Assembly (NCBI RefSeq): GCF_007655135.1
Contig: NC_045132.1
Span: forward strand, 27,088,354-27,152,353
Source of the DNA: Punica granatum
Taxonomy: Eukaryota > Streptophyta > Magnoliopsida > Myrtales > Lythraceae
Direction: 5' to 3'
DNA: 64,000 nt
Numbering within the stretch: position 1 is the stretch's first letter; every line of letters starts with the position of its first letter. The notes beneath the pieces were generated by a model. The model saw nothing but the letters and a program-made list of their open reading frames with translations. It ran no database searches and had not been told where the DNA came from. Positions 36,323 to 49,904 of the stretch are shown one piece after another. The translations under genes and the position numbers were made by a program.

Positions 36323-36695
36323 GGGTGTGTTTGGGAGCTGGATTTGGGGGGAGAGGATTTGGAGGGAGAGTTTCCTCTATTTGGAAGAGGGAGAAGAAAG
36401 GGAGAAGGACGGATTTGGAAAGGGACACTCTCCCTCCATTTCCCTCCATTGTTAAGAATCTCCTAATCCTTCAAATTGAAGGAATTCGTGTATTTTCTAT
36501 TCCCTTCTCTACACAATATTCTTTATAATAGTTTTTTAAAAAATTATAATATTTTTCTCACAATTTCCGTAATTTTTTTTTCTTTTACTTTTCTTCTCTC
36601 ATTCCCTTGCTAATTACTCTCAAACAAGGGAGTTCATTCCCCTCCATTTCCTCTCCTGTCCGCTCTTCCTCCCTGCAGAACTCCCAAACATAGGG
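36323..36695. mobile_element. Tourist-like MITE (candidate)
   Basis: The left end GGGTGTGTTTGGGAG and the right end CTCCCAAACATAGGG form an imperfect inverted repeat, and TAA flanks both sides (36320-36322, 36696-36698). TAA/TTA duplication and GTTTGG ends fit the PIF/Harbinger-derived Tourist type. The inside has purine-rich then pyrimidine-rich halves that can pair (GGAGGGAG / CTCCCTCC). Confidence 0.7.
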
Positions 36696-36985
36696 TAAGG
36701 CCTCATTGCCTTGAATATTACAACCCCACTAATTAACAGAGGGACTCATAGATATATACTAAAAAAAGAAAAAACTCATAAAATAACATGGTGAGCTTTA
36801 TGGGGATCTCTCCTAATAATTAATAAATTAAGTAATTAAGTGAAAGGAGGAGATTGATTAGCAAAATCAAACATTGGGACTAGACAAAGATTGATCGTAT
36901 CCAATTTCGGGACCAACATTACCGGTGTGTGTGGCGGGACAGACGACGTACCAACCGTTAAAATTATTCTTTTCTTAACCCACCA

Positions 36986-37021
<36 letters not shown>
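36986..37021. repeat. Poly-G run of 36 bases
   Basis: An uninterrupted G homopolymer followed by A/G-rich sequence. Long enough for G-quadruplex formation; equally, its length is suspect as an assembly product. Confidence 0.85.
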
Positions 37022-37023
<2 letters not shown>

Positions 37024-40000
37024 AAAAAAGAAGAAGAAAAAACATGTCATTCATCCGATCGCCAGGATCGGGAAGAGTACAATAAGCGAGCAATGATTGA
37101 TCTTTGGATCCTTCCTAGGATTAACTGCTTTTTAGGTTTAGGTTAGGGTAGGTAGCTCCCCTCGGCCCTGGTTGTTTCCAAACAAAAAGTAAACTATATC
37201 TCATATATTAGATGATGATTAGAAAAAAAAGATTAATTGATTCATATGACATAACGTTGATAGATACTTTTAGATCTATCACAATGTTATTTTTTTGTCT
37301 GAGATATCTCAACGTTGCTATTTTGCCTGGGGATAGATGGCGATATTAAACTAGCAATGTTGCGATATCTCAGGTAAAAAAATGACGTTGAACTAAAACT
37401 AAGAATTCATTTAAAAGTTAAGTTATATAGTGCAATTAATCCAAAAAAAGACACAAATTAAAGGGTTTTTTTATTGGCAAAAATAAATTAAAAGAGTTAA
37501 AGCTCAGTGGCCAATATATGCATACTTCTTTGTTCCAATCCTTGAATATTCATGTTTTCTAAAACAATTTATAATATTTTATGATATGCAACAATCCAAT
37601 ATCTATATGTGAATGAATGTTTTGTAGCTACTCGATATCGTCTATGAATGGCTAGAATACGCACACTGATTATTGTGAATTGTCGCGTATAAATACTAAA
37701 TATGAAAGGAATGTGAGAAGCCGTCTGTGCATTTTTTTTTCTAAGATTAATTACTAATGTATCACCACTTATTCAAATAAAACGCCGGACATTAATTATT
37801 AACGAGAATTTAATTAGATAATCATAACATCAACGTAAATAAATAAATAAATAAATAGATGGTTGAATATTTTGGCATGCTGGACTTAGGAGGCTGATCA
37901 ATCGAGGACAGATTACTGTTGAGAGAATGTTGTGGGGGCAAATAGGCACATGGAATTGGGGACTGGATCAGTCTCGTGTTAGTTGACTGGTCAAACTTGT
38001 CAGTAAAGTGAATGGGAACGCGTGCCTGACACATTATATATAATTTATTATTAAACAATTTCCTACACATATTATATTACGTTATAATCTAAAGAAGCAT
38101 CTTCTTCTGTTTAAGAAAAGAATCTGACATTGTCAATTCCCACTATGGCTAACGGCATGTCTTTGATTTTTTAAGAATAAATTAGAGAAAAGGAAATGTT
38201 GGCATGATATTAAGTACGTATGCGTGCATTTTCCAATATGAATAAACCTTTGTATTTCCCATTAATTAATTTGATCGCCACTTAGCATATTTCGTTAAAG
38301 ACATATATGTGCATATAGATAGCAATCATGCGAAAAATATGCGTTTTAAGTTGAGAATTAAGATATTCCATATAAAATAAATATGGTCAAACTACTAAGC
38401 GTAAGAAATTGGCTGTGTGCGCGAAATTTCTCAGATTTGCTCTAAGTCACTCATGCTTGTCGGATCAAAATTTTATCGAGACATATCGTCCAATCTTTCT
38501 TAGACACATATATTTGGTAACTCTTATATATTGCACATTCATTGAAATGTCGTTTCTAGATAAATATATAAAATAATGTCCATGACATGAATCTAAACTG
38601 AATCCATCTATTTTCCGAGCTTTTAACGGGTAAAAGACTAAAGGAAAAAGAAAAATGCATTCAAAGAGACTTCGGATTTGAAGTAGTCGTACGGAGGAAT
38701 GAATGCCAGTAGTATACATATAGGACAAGTTATTGATTGATTGGATTGGATTGAATAAATCGGCAAAAACTCGGGTAGCTAAGGAATTGAGTGGATGGGG
38801 GGGGCAAGAAAGCTAGGTTGGGGACAAGTGGGGACAGAGGTCGGTCTGTGGAAGGTGGGCCCCCGGAGGGGACGCCAGACACGTGGCACGAAGAACGGGG
38901 CCCGGGGGGACGAATATCTCAGCTATCGAGGAAGGAATGAAAGGAAGGGAAGAAGAGAGAGAGAGAGAGAGAGAGGACGATGACGATGATAGGGACAAGT
39001 AATAGGGCCAACGACATCAAATCTCAGAGGAGGGGGAGGGCGAGGGGAGCTGGCTGAGGCTGAATGATTCGTTTGGGTGGGGCCCCTGTTGTTTGGGGGG
39101 GATGTGTGGGACCCAATCCTTCTTCCCTCCTGATGAAGTAAAGGATAATTCCCATTTTGCGGATCATCTGTTTGTCCGTTTGTCTGGTTCAGTTCACATG
39201 TAATGTAATTCCCATTCCCATTATTATATTATGATGATGATGATGATATGATGACGACGATGACATGAAGATGGAGACCATTTGTTGGGGTTGGGAAGCA
39301 TTTGCTGACATCCGATCGCCGGTTCTCAGTGACCGTCTTTCTCCCTCCTTGTCAAATCTGAAGTGCTGCCGCGGCTATATATATATATATATAGGTAGGT
39401 GTGTGTGTGGATATATGTATGTATAAGATCATGTCATAATATTATATTCGATATTACATTTTTTTCATGTATTGGAGAAAACGGAAGAAATAGAAGGATA
39501 TAATACGAAGTAAGAAGGATATAAATTTCCGTGGTTAAGAAAAAGTTTAGTGATTCGAAGGAAGAAAAAAGGTTGCGGTTGAATATATGATAGCTAGAAT
39601 GAAGTGGCTGGCGAGACGAAAGAATTAAAATGACAAAAGGAAGTTCACATATATGTTTGCCTTGAATATAATATGGAACCACCGGAGATTCGTTTTTTTT
39701 TTTTTTACTCAGCAAATCAATAAATGTCCATTGATAATAAAAACGAGTACAAAGTAAAATGTTTAAGAGAAACATTATAAGGACAGAAAAAATACAGCAA
39801 ATTCGTTGGGATCACTGCAAATGAAAAATACAATGTGATAGAAGTATATTCAATAAAAACATACAATTACAAGAATCATTTTAGTTGTTGTATGTATGTT
39901 CCCAGCTTCTTGCAACCAACTCTATGTGGACCCCAATCAATACCGGAAAGTGGAGCCAAATACAGTGCATATGAGGAGCAAGACCATACTGGAGATTCGT

Positions 40001-42135
40001 TGTTTGAAAGAATTTATCTACGGGGTTTAGATAAAGTGGTATGGCTGTGTTGAAGGGATTTTTGCAATCGAAGTCGCATTAAAATTATTTCTGAATATTA
40101 ATGTGCACGAGCTTCGATGGCAATTCCCAATAGTTCCACAACTAAATTTTAATTATGTAGCAGAAATAGAGATGTAATTGCCCACCACCCTCCCGATTAT
40201 ACTCGCGACTAATATTCTATATACACAATTCATATCTTATTTTTGCCGAACACCAACTATATATGTATAGAATGGGTTTGCAAGTTCTCTCTACTAGTTA
40301 CTTGATACGTTGCTCGCTGCGTTGAGATTGAGAAGATTTCCTATTTTAACTAAACCATACAAAAACTAGTTATGGAAGCACATTGAACGTATATCACTGT
40401 AGATGGAATTTGCAGCTATCTGAATGTAATTTGCTATTTGGCATAAAATTAAAATTGCGTAAGCAGAAGTTAAATTTGCGTGCCCATCGGTCAAATGCCA
40501 CTCGTCTCTAATTGCTGCGTGATTGCTGGTGCTATTGATTATAAGAGGTACAATGTAATAACGAGATAATTATGAATTGTTATGTAATAACCAGATAATA
40601 CTGATATTTGCATAACGGTTGCTTACTGAGTGAGAAAATGGATGACGGGCTCAAGCGAGGCACGAGAAATACACACCATGTGTATGCATCATGCTATGAA
40701 GTGTAGTAACAGATTGTGCACTTGTCTTGTGATCCGATCATATGACAAGAAATATTGTACGTTCATTCAAGAAGAAAATAATATAATCCATTAAATAATT
40801 AAATACCGTTCATGTATGGTACTTCTAGTTACGTAAGGCATCTCCCCGATCTATCTAGTGCATGCGCGAGAAATGCATGCTCTGGCCGGGGGGAGTTAGA
40901 GAGAGACAAACGGAGTGACTACGGGACAAAAGCATTAAAAAACAAGAGAGGGGAGAGAGAGAGAGAGAGAGAAAAGCAAAAAGGAGGAGGAGGAAGAAAT
41001 CCTTAAACTACTCAAATCCATCAATGAATTGCCATATAAACTGTACCATCGGGAAAATTCCACTATTCCAGCTGGATATGTTCCGCGCTATACTTAGTTA
41101 GATTCGGATAGTCTCGACCTGCTAAACAAGGTATGCACCGAGATCTCACATACGATATATATATATATATATATCCACCAAAATTTCACAGGGTATAATC
41201 GATTTCTTTCCCCTTTTATACAGGACTATGCCTCTCACTGTCGTCTTCATTTGCTGCCGATCAACTTAATTGGCATTTAATCCTGATTACCTAATAATGT
41301 CTTATAACTAACGAGAATTCTTCGGGTCCCTACATTGAGGGTCTTATTTCGGGGCAAGAACTCTCAGATACAGTAGTGGACAATGGATCCCTGGGTACCA
41401 ACCTTGTGGCCCATGCGCCTCATGTTCTGGGCTTTGGGTTCTGTTGAATAAAAGCTGGAGGCCCAAAATATAAACAAATGGTCTGGGCCCTGACTTTGAA
41501 AAGAATGTTCAGACGGTACCATTCCGCTGCAATCTCGGGTTAAGGGTGAGGTATGATGAAACAGATCAATCAGTGATGGTCACAAGATAGACGATCCGTG
41601 ATACTACGTTACTATGATTTTTCATCTTCAGTCGGTAGATTTCTACCGGAAAATGATCAATTCGATACATGTCAGAAACAAGGGCCTGCACCAGCGAGGA
41701 TTCTATTTCATGGACAAGAATCTTATTATCACATATTAAAGACCAAACAAGATCCCAGATCCACCAAACTAGCTTCGTATGTAAAATGTATTATTATACA
41801 AAATTCCCCAATAAAAAAAGGAAAAAAAAAAAAAGACAAAAGAAAAAGAAAGCAAGAAGGCTTACAAGAACCAGAAGTCCTCTCTTTACAAAAAGTTGGT
41901 TCCCAAGAATCTCTGAAAACTTTTCAAAGTATAGTAGCTGGTGAAAGAATCTAAACCCCCATAACCAAGTTCTGCCGTTTAGCTGCTGCCCAAAAATTTT
42001 GAGTCTTTTTTCTACCTATTATGTCCATCTCGTCTGGTCGAACTGTTAATAAAACCCGTCTCCCTCTTTTTCTATCTCTTTCTATAGTGTTTCTAAGAAG
42101 AATCAAAACCGAAATGAGATTCGAGTGTTGAACAA
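37022..42135. other. Five-kilobase gene-poor region
   Basis: No supported coding gene. Notable content: a TAAA repeat at 37838-37857, G-rich DNA with a GA tract at 38795-39060, an ATG/GAT repeat near 39232-39262, TA and GT tracts near 39376-39410, a GA tract at 40956-40973, and a group of GGCCCA/TGGGCT words at 41409-41490. The last 200 bases before 42136 are probably the 3' UTR of the V-ATPase gene. Confidence 0.5.
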
Positions 42136-42377
42136 CTAGTCTTCATCGTCAATTAGTGATGCAAAGGAGAACGGTTTGAACTTATAGCCATCTCCGTGGT
42201 AGAACTTGTTCTGGAATTCTACCCAGTGAAGACGCAGGGCATGAAGGAAAGCGCTGAGCGTCTCCATCATCAATAGTATGAAGGCAGTTGCAAAAGCGAA
42301 AACAGCCAGCCCCACTAATCTGATGATGAAGTTGTCGTAGCTGCAACAAATCGAAGAACAGAACAAATGCATAAGTA

Positions 42378-42420
<43 letters not shown>

Positions 42421-45400
42421 TATTTATTTATTTATTTATTCATTCCCCCCTCCGAATGAGTTAGTGGACAATGGTTCAAACTCACCTCCAGGCAAGGAGG
42501 AGGACTTTCTCGTAGAAGACAGTTGACAGTTCTGAGTGGGCCAAGCTGCGAAATTGAGGAACATAAAATCAACACGATAACATTGCAAAAAATGTAAAGG
42601 TCAAAGGAGAAAATGACAAGGCTCATTGGCATTACCTTAAAGCCCAGAGCCGAAGATATGAAGCTGTGTTGGAAACTGCACCCAGGATGAATTCTATGGA
42701 GTGTATCATTTGATGCACAAAGACCTCACTGAAATTAAAATCATCATGATGTTGCCGTGCCCGTGCAGAATCGGGTTCCACATCAAGATCCATCTCGGAA
42801 GTACCGAGCATCCCATAAGTACGCCCTTGAAATCGCTTTAGTTATCAACAAGAGAGACAAGATTCAGAAATACAGGCTATGACAAACTTTGATTTAGATG
42901 GGGAGAATGGGGGGAGAAGAAGAGCAAAATCGGACAAGAGAGAGAACCGACAATTCAGCCGCTAAGATACATACCTCAGTGTGAAGTTTCTTCAAGATGA
43001 AAGGTTTTGGAAAGAGCATCCATGGGACTGCAACGAGTGCTAAAAGCAATAGAACGACCTGCAACATTTAACGAACCCCTAGAATATAAGAGGTTTGCAA
43101 GTCTGAGTAAAAGCACCAGAACATAAAAAGATTGTGTTCATGCCTGAAGTGGTCGCTGGCCCCAGAATAGCTCATTCTCACCAAGATCGTCGGTAGGACT
43201 CAGGAACATGTAGATCATTACATGATAAAGGTCTGCTTGCGAACCCGTGCACCATTTTATAATGATGAGAAGCGACAGATACCCGAAGAGACTGTTGAGG
43301 AAGATCATTTGAGGAATGAACTGGTACCTATATTCCGAACTCAAAGTCAGTCAATTTACATCCTCTAGATCTAACAAAATTCACCTAAATGTGGATGAAG
43401 GATAATAGACTGTACCTGATATCAAGTGAGCTGCCAAAAAAGCGTGCATTGAAGTAGCTAATTAGGATACCTAGATTCATCTGTGCCACACCCAATAAAA
43501 TAGACATCTTCATCTTGAGAGAGTTCAGGAATGGAAGTTCTGAACGGCTTCCTCGCCAACTAGGATCGACACCAAATGGATAAGGATCCCGGTACTTAAC
43601 CAAACCAACTGTACGTGCATCGCTGTATAAGCCAATTGAAATAGGTCAACAGTCGTACTTTTAGTAATTGATTGATGCATGACAAGCGTAAATCAAAACA
43701 ATATACATGTGACAGAGAAAACATATTAAACAGGCTAACCTGCAAGAAGCATCTCTACATCTGTAAGCAGATCCACCAAAAATGTGAAATGGAACAGAGA
43801 AGAATTCGTTGTAGATCAATCCACAGTATATGGAAAATATAGCCATCAAAAGGAGTACATAGCGTCCCCCAAATAGCATCTCCATAAAGCTGCCTAGTTT
43901 CTGTCATCCATAAATATCCATTACATCATTGCATGCATTTCGAATGATCAGTTATCCTTAAAATCTCCAGCATTTTCATGACACAGCAAGTAACGTCAAA
44001 ACTATTAGTTTCTTTTGCTGAAAAAAAGGCATACCTTCTTACTGAGCTTACTTTCCCGAGCAATAAGGACTAAAGCTCCTAACAACAGGCATATTCCATG
44101 ACCCCAATCCCCAAACATCACCGCAAAAAGAAAAGGAAATGTAATGACAGTGTAAACAGCTGGATTTGCCTCTTGATATCTTGCAACTCTGCCAAAAGCA
44201 AAAGGCAACGCATTACCACATTCTGCATCTTGTTGAACATAGAACTTGTTTATATAAAGTTAACAATTTAGACGAATTTACAGTGAAGGAAATATTCGGA
44301 CAACTGGATTACCATGTGCAATATTCACAGCGTCATATGTTCTCAAAGCATGATAAGTAAGAATATTCAACAATGAATCATGAAAAGAGTGCCAGTTAAA
44401 AGAAATGATAAGTGTATGAGCACAAGGAGGTCGACATTTTCCATAGACCTTTCCAAACTGATGAAAGATCACTTGCTTATAGTGCCATTAAACAAATGCT
44501 CTCAATTTCAACATGCTTAACAGATTGTTCTTGATTTGTTTGTTTTTCAGCTATAAATATGTCGGTTTAAGCACTTTTCACTATTACCTAACACTTCTAA
44601 AAAAAATCAAGTGCATGACATCATTAACACAAATATATTCTGAGCAGCTATCCAGGCTGTCTGAGCAGATGGTTTAGCTTACCCGTATGCGTCAACAATT
44701 TCTTGAAATGCGTTTGTGAAATGATTGGTCCTGAAGTATGTAGGAGGAGATTCCATTGCATCCATCACATGAAATATAATACCAACTTGGGAATTACTAT
44801 CATATGTTGCACGCTGCAGAGCCTCCTGGATCTGTCAGTGCAAAGAAACTCTTTAAATCGCACTTCAAGGGTTTTTTTTTTTTTGCCAGTGTTATGCACA
44901 AACATAAAATAATTCAAATGTATAGATCCTCCAAATAAGAAAAAGGAGGGTATAACATAAAGTACCTTAGGTCTAGCAAATATGGGGCACCATCCTTCTC
45001 CAACAAGACATTTCTTTGTTACATCAAAGTTCAACATATTTAATGTATCATATACGGCTTTCTCTCTTCTTACCTATCAGAAGGTCAAATGATAAGAGTA
45101 AAAAACATATCTCCGAAAGCACAAAATACTCCAATGAAATCAAGTTTGCCTTCCACACACACACAGTCTAGCTGACCCTATACACATAGCAGTAGATGTA
45201 AAATGTCCTCCTCTTCCTCCCTGCTCCAATCCCCTCCCTGAAACAGCACTGTAACTTACCATATTTACCCATTTTGTTAGATTGTCATCAATGGATGAAA
45301 GGGCTTTGTTTCTGTGCCAGATCCCAGCATCCAAGGTTGCTTCCAAGTCAGAAAGACGAGACAAAACCTACAGTCAACATCTTCAACATTCAGCTCCAAA

Positions 45401-47587
45401 TCAAGACGTTCTTCATGATAGCAATTCAAACAATTTTTACAGCATATGGTAAGAACAGGTTACTGCAATTTTTCTTTGATATCTATGTCCAGCTAAAAGT
45501 TCAGAAAATTTTGCATCACAAAAAGACCCTTAATAAAATATCATTTTCCAATTACAGGGCTGGAAGAGACTGGAAAGCAAACCTTCTCAAAATAGTAAAA
45601 ATACATTTCAAAAAATATTCGCAAAGACTTCAACAACCATACTTACTTCTCTAGTTATTTGCCGTTGCTTAGTAACATCTTCAGGAACAGGATAACAATT
45701 GGCACCAAATGCCTCACAGATTTTCAAAATCTTCGTCTTTGCTTGCTCTCCTGAGAAAAATACCATAAATACTACTTTCGCATCCTGCAAAATGAGACGG
45801 GAGAAATTAGAATTTTGTGCTGGAAAATTTACCAATCCACCAGGGTATACTAGCCAAGTTTCCTAGTGAACAAAGAAGTAAAGCTGTATTGGTACTAGAA
45901 CTAGAAAAATTTTACACGACTTTTAATAAAATAGAATTGATGCAAAGATGGATTGTCAGCATCTTTGTAAGCATAAGAAATACTTTTTCAAATGTCACAG
46001 GATCCACGATCTCTTCGTCAGCAGGGGCCTGATTGAAAAGCATATTGCCTCTTGTAGCACGAAAAAGCATCCTCTCAAATCTAACTGCTTTGGATTTACA
46101 TATGATCCCGCTGATAAACCTCACACCAGATTGTTCTGACAATCCAGGTCTCATCTCCTGAACAAAGAAAAAAAGAATAACAAAAAATGAGCAAAACAGC
46201 AGAACAGGGACAAGGAAAAGAAAGCACATCCAACAGGGTACCTTTTCAAGTAAGGAACCTGTCTCGATGTAGTCATGATTTGAATTTACACTTTCCTCTA
46301 GTTCTCTCTCCTCAACAACCGCATGGTGATTCTTTTCTGAGAAAAGAAAACTGCTCGCCTGCAATTGGAGTGAAACCATCCTAAGAATGCATAGTGATGG
46401 TTTTAAAATGTGAATTTATGAACAATAATTTGACATGACTTTTGTATAACAATAAAATAAAGGACATCCAGGAATAAGGAGAGAAACTATTGCATTTTTT
46501 ATAGCCAAATGGGAGAAGAAGGAAAGAAAGAAGGAGATAAAGAGGAAGAAACTGACCTTCTCCAGTACCATCTTAAACTCCAGGAGCTCATTGTATGATT
46601 GCCGAAGTCGTTCACTGTTGGAGTTCATTTCCATCAACTCATGCTCATGTTCAGCAAGTTGGATCTGAAATCAATAGGAAAGTTGAGATCATTTAAATAC
46701 AGAAATGCGATCCGCCCAACAGGATCAGTGGATGAGGCAACAAAACTAAACAGGAACAACCTCCAGTTCTTCCAATTCGACGTCTGGCTGCATGACTGGG
46801 TGCTCTAATGATACCATACCAGCCTTACTGATTTGATCTCTGAAATACCTTAACTTTCTTGACATCTCCCCGCATCGTTTTACCTATCAAAAAAATCTCA
46901 GGCTAGGGAACAAATACAAATCATCTCGCTCCATGGTTCGCCAACAGATTTTAATCTCAAAAAACTATTGAGTCAACTACTTTATGATGTTGAATTTGCA
47001 TCTGCACAGTGTCTATTTCTTGAAAGCATACCTGGTTTACAAATGTTCGTTGGAAAGGGCTCTTATCAGCATTCAGCTACACAAAATAATGTATGCAAGC
47101 ATTAGTGTTGCGACGATTAGATAATGCAAAGTTGTTTGTTCATACAAACAGGTTTTCCTGGAACACAGTATCCAATCCGACAAACTCCTATCAAGGAGGA
47201 AGGCACGCATAGCAGGGAAAAACAAAATGTACCAAACTAAGATACGAAAGGTCTCCAAAAAACCAGCGCAAATCCTTAATTAGAAGCTCCTCAGCTTCAA
47301 AGTCGAACTCCGAAAGAGCTCGGCATTTCCTATTCCATTCCCTCGAAGTTCCTCAGCAGCACGGCCAGAAAAGGAAAAAAAAATGCCAAAACAGATGAAC
47401 ACTCAAATGAGGAGGGGACCGATCGGAACAGAAAAGTACTTACATCACGGAACTGAAGGAGGCCGAGTTCTCCGAGGTAGGAGATGGCGCGGTGAGCGGA
47501 CTCGACGGGCATAATCAACTGAATATAAGACATCTTCTCGGAGCGCATCAGATCCATGGCCGGCAGGTTATCTATGAACTCCTCCAT
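42136..47587 (-). CDS. VHA-a1: V-type H+-ATPase subunit a (VHA-a), 18 exons
   Basis: Exons: 47444-47587, 47032-47076, 46761-46883, 46557-46664, 46242-46358, 45984-46157, 45647-45784, 45260-45367, 44966-45073, 44683-44831, 44035-44188, 43740-43900, 43416-43622, 43144-43327, 42975-43058, 42636-42835, 42486-42545, 42136-42340. They add to 822 residues in one frame, the normal family length. The N-terminal cytosolic half ([24 protein letters not shown]) braces the V1 stator; the C-terminal membrane half lines the proton path and holds the essential Arg in SYLRLWALS at about residue 730. It ends [19 protein letters not shown]. The N-terminus [19 protein letters not shown] resembles the VHA-a1 type (trans-Golgi/early endosome) rather than the tonoplast a2/a3 forms, an inference from memory. 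Intron 14 uses a GC donor (CAG|GCATGA). Confidence 0.96.
42366..42441. repeat. CT-TA-TTTA compound microsatellite in a VHA-a intron
   Basis: Within the intron at 42341-42485 there are CT, then TA, then TTTA repeats in a row. It makes up half of this 145-bp intron. Confidence 0.85.
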
Positions 47588-48130
47588 TTTTTCGTCAACC
47601 GAAATGGAACCGGGAACAATCTCACTCGATGAAACTAACTCGGATCGGCGGTTGCCTCAGATCTGAGACAGGCAATCCGTATTAGAACGTGCACTGTATC
47701 TTGGCGCGTGATCCCGGACGCCTCAGTTTCAGCTTCGCATCGGCGGAAACCGCCATGGACGAGGGGAGGTCGAGCTTCGCATCAATCTTCTTCGACGGGA
47801 GTGGAAAGTGGAGGAAACTGAATCCTGGCCTTCCTCCCCTTTGTGCGTCGTGACAGGAATGGAAATAATTTTGTCCTTTATTTATTTAATTCTTATTATT
47901 ATTATTAATTTTGAGATCTGAAGAGAGCTCTCGGCTTGCAGGTTCATTTGAGGATAAATCTGAAGGCCGAACGAGACGAGACGGAGTCTCTATCGGTCTC
48001 GGTCGAGACGGGAACCCAACGCGGGACAAAGTTCCAAATCCATATACACCCGGCGCACTAAAGCCCGAGCTTAAGCAACTGCGGGTCCCTCGCTTGGCTC
48101 GGCCATCTAAATACGGAATGTGTAAGCCAG
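47588..48130 (-). promoter_or_regulatory. 5' UTR and promoter region of VHA-a
   Basis: GC-richer DNA directly upstream of the VHA-a start codon, with no coding signal of its own. The open frames here on both strands show no domain. No specific element could be assigned with confidence. Confidence 0.4.
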
Positions 48131-49330
48131 GCTGATGCACCCCTCCCCCACTGCAAGGGCGTGGAATGTTAAATGGTGACGTGTCCTCTTAGCCGTGGAG
48201 TTGACCGGCGGGGTTTCTCCTTTTTTAATTGCTTTATTTATTTATTCTTTTTCCTATATAAACCCATCTGTAAGGTTGCAATATTTTGGTAAAATATTAA
48301 ATGAAAAAAAATAAAATCTCTATTTCTTTGCTTAGTATGAATAAAACTACAATGGCTATCTTTGAATTAAGGATGGTAACAGGTTCATATAAATGGGTAT
48401 TTCACCCATCTTAAAACTTCATAGGTGCTTAAAGGATTTTATTCATTGGGTCATATAAATAATTTAGAGATTTGAGGTCAAAACCCTGTAGGGCTTGGCA
48501 AGAAATTAAGATTTTACTAAAAAATTAGTCCCAAACCGTCAAACATAAATTTACTAAATTACCTTCCATATTACCCATATTTACAAAATAACATTTGTTA
48601 TTTTCTTTTTTCCTTTATTATGATTCTAATTTCTATTATTTATAATACTTATTTAGTATTATGAACTTGAAAGCGTTATTGTTAATTATTTTTGAACATA
48701 TTATGAATTTATCAGTGTTGTGATTTATTTTCTTTCGTATAAATTATTTGTTTGGAATTTATATTTTGTATTTGAATACTTTTTGTTATGTCAAATCATT
48801 TTCTATAAATCGGATGTTATGATAAATTCATACAATTTTTTCTCGCAAACTTATTAACGGGCGAAAAATGGGTTCAAAGTAGATTTTCGTTAAATTGGCA
48901 GGGATGGATATGAGAATTTTTTTTAAAAAAAATTTAACGGATTTGAAAATGGTTTAGGATTGACTTTTCTTAAAGAATATGAGTATACGATGGATATAAG
49001 TGTTCCAAACCCTCCACAATGTCATCCCCTACTTTGAATGAACTACGAGAAGTTTATCCTCTATATTTAGTAGAGGAAATCATCGCCATTTTTAAAGAGT
49101 GGAAGAACTGTTAGTAGAATGATGTGATAAGATAGCTTTTAAATGTTTTTATTTGATCTTGTCGAGCCCTTGTGTTGAAGTAAGACAGACAAATAAAGAG
49201 AGATTTGTAGAAGATTTGCAGGTTCTGAAGACTATCAACTCTCCCTTGAGGAAGTGGCGTAACATCTTTTGGCTAAGACGGATGAGATGGGTTAAAGTCT
49301 ACTCGAGTGGAGTTGTTTCTAGAGGTAATC
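48131..49330. other. AT-rich spacer, possible degenerate hAT-like element
   Basis: The stretch from about 48367 (AGGATGGTAACAGG) to 49037 (inverted AGGGGATGACATT) has loosely inverted ends and inner GGGT/ACCC words reminiscent of plant hAT-type non-autonomous elements. No clean target duplication is visible, so I leave it as a possibility only. Confidence 0.3.
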
Positions 49331-49334
49331 CAGA

Positions 49335-49675
49335 TCTTGCCAGCTGGGGGGATTGATTCGTGATGAGGGAGATAACTGGATTAGACTGATTAGTGACTTC
49401 ATACATAATATTTGCTTTGCCTCTTTTGTTATAGCTGAACTTTTGAGGAGCTATCTCCGAACTTGATTTGGCTCGGTCTCTTTAGCTTTCCATTGTGTTA
49501 TTTTCGAGGTTGATTCATCACCTGTGAGGGAGAGATTTCGGGTAGCTCTTGCTCAAATTCAACTTTCCATGGTCTTCTGCTAACAGCTCGGTAGTATCTT
49601 CATTAGAATTTGGAGGTGGAAGCGAGACATACTTAATGAATGAAATTTTTGTGTAATTATTCACCAAAAAAAGAA
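49335..49675 (+). pseudogene. RNase H-like retroelement tail, decayed
   Basis: The plus strand reads GGLIRDEGDNWIRLISDFI, then AELLRS, a stop, and later VIFEVDSSPV. This order matches the RNase H-like (RVT_3) tail common at the end of plant retroelements (GGxxRDxxGxWI, AELxAL, VEVDS). It ends with AATGAAATTTTTGTG and CACCAAAAAAAG, like a LINE 3' end. Stops and the missing upstream polymerase show that it is a relic. Confidence 0.5.
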
Positions 49676-49904
49676 GTTCCCGTGTAGATTGGCTGGTATG
49701 GAGGTCTGTTGGTTTTCCTATAGTTGTCCATGTTCTCAATGTTCCTTCTAACGGACTTAGCTATCTTTTTTCAGGGGACATATATTCGGCTTCGGCCCTT
49801 AGTTCCCCTTTTTTTTTTTAAGAATTTATGTAAAGTTGGACCCTTTAATCTCTTACCACATTTGCTACTATGTTAGATGAATTAGTTGGGTTAGATGCAC
49901 CATT

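Noticed and set aside
41598..41954. 118-residue plus-strand frame near GGCCCA words
   Set aside because: Lys-rich translation of an A-rich tract; probably antisense to the VHA-a 3' flank. No homologue recognised.
46761..46884. A 35-base intron inside VHA-a exon 3 (after KAG)
   Set aside because: Too short for a plant intron; reading through keeps the frame and gives the expected VELEELE sequence.
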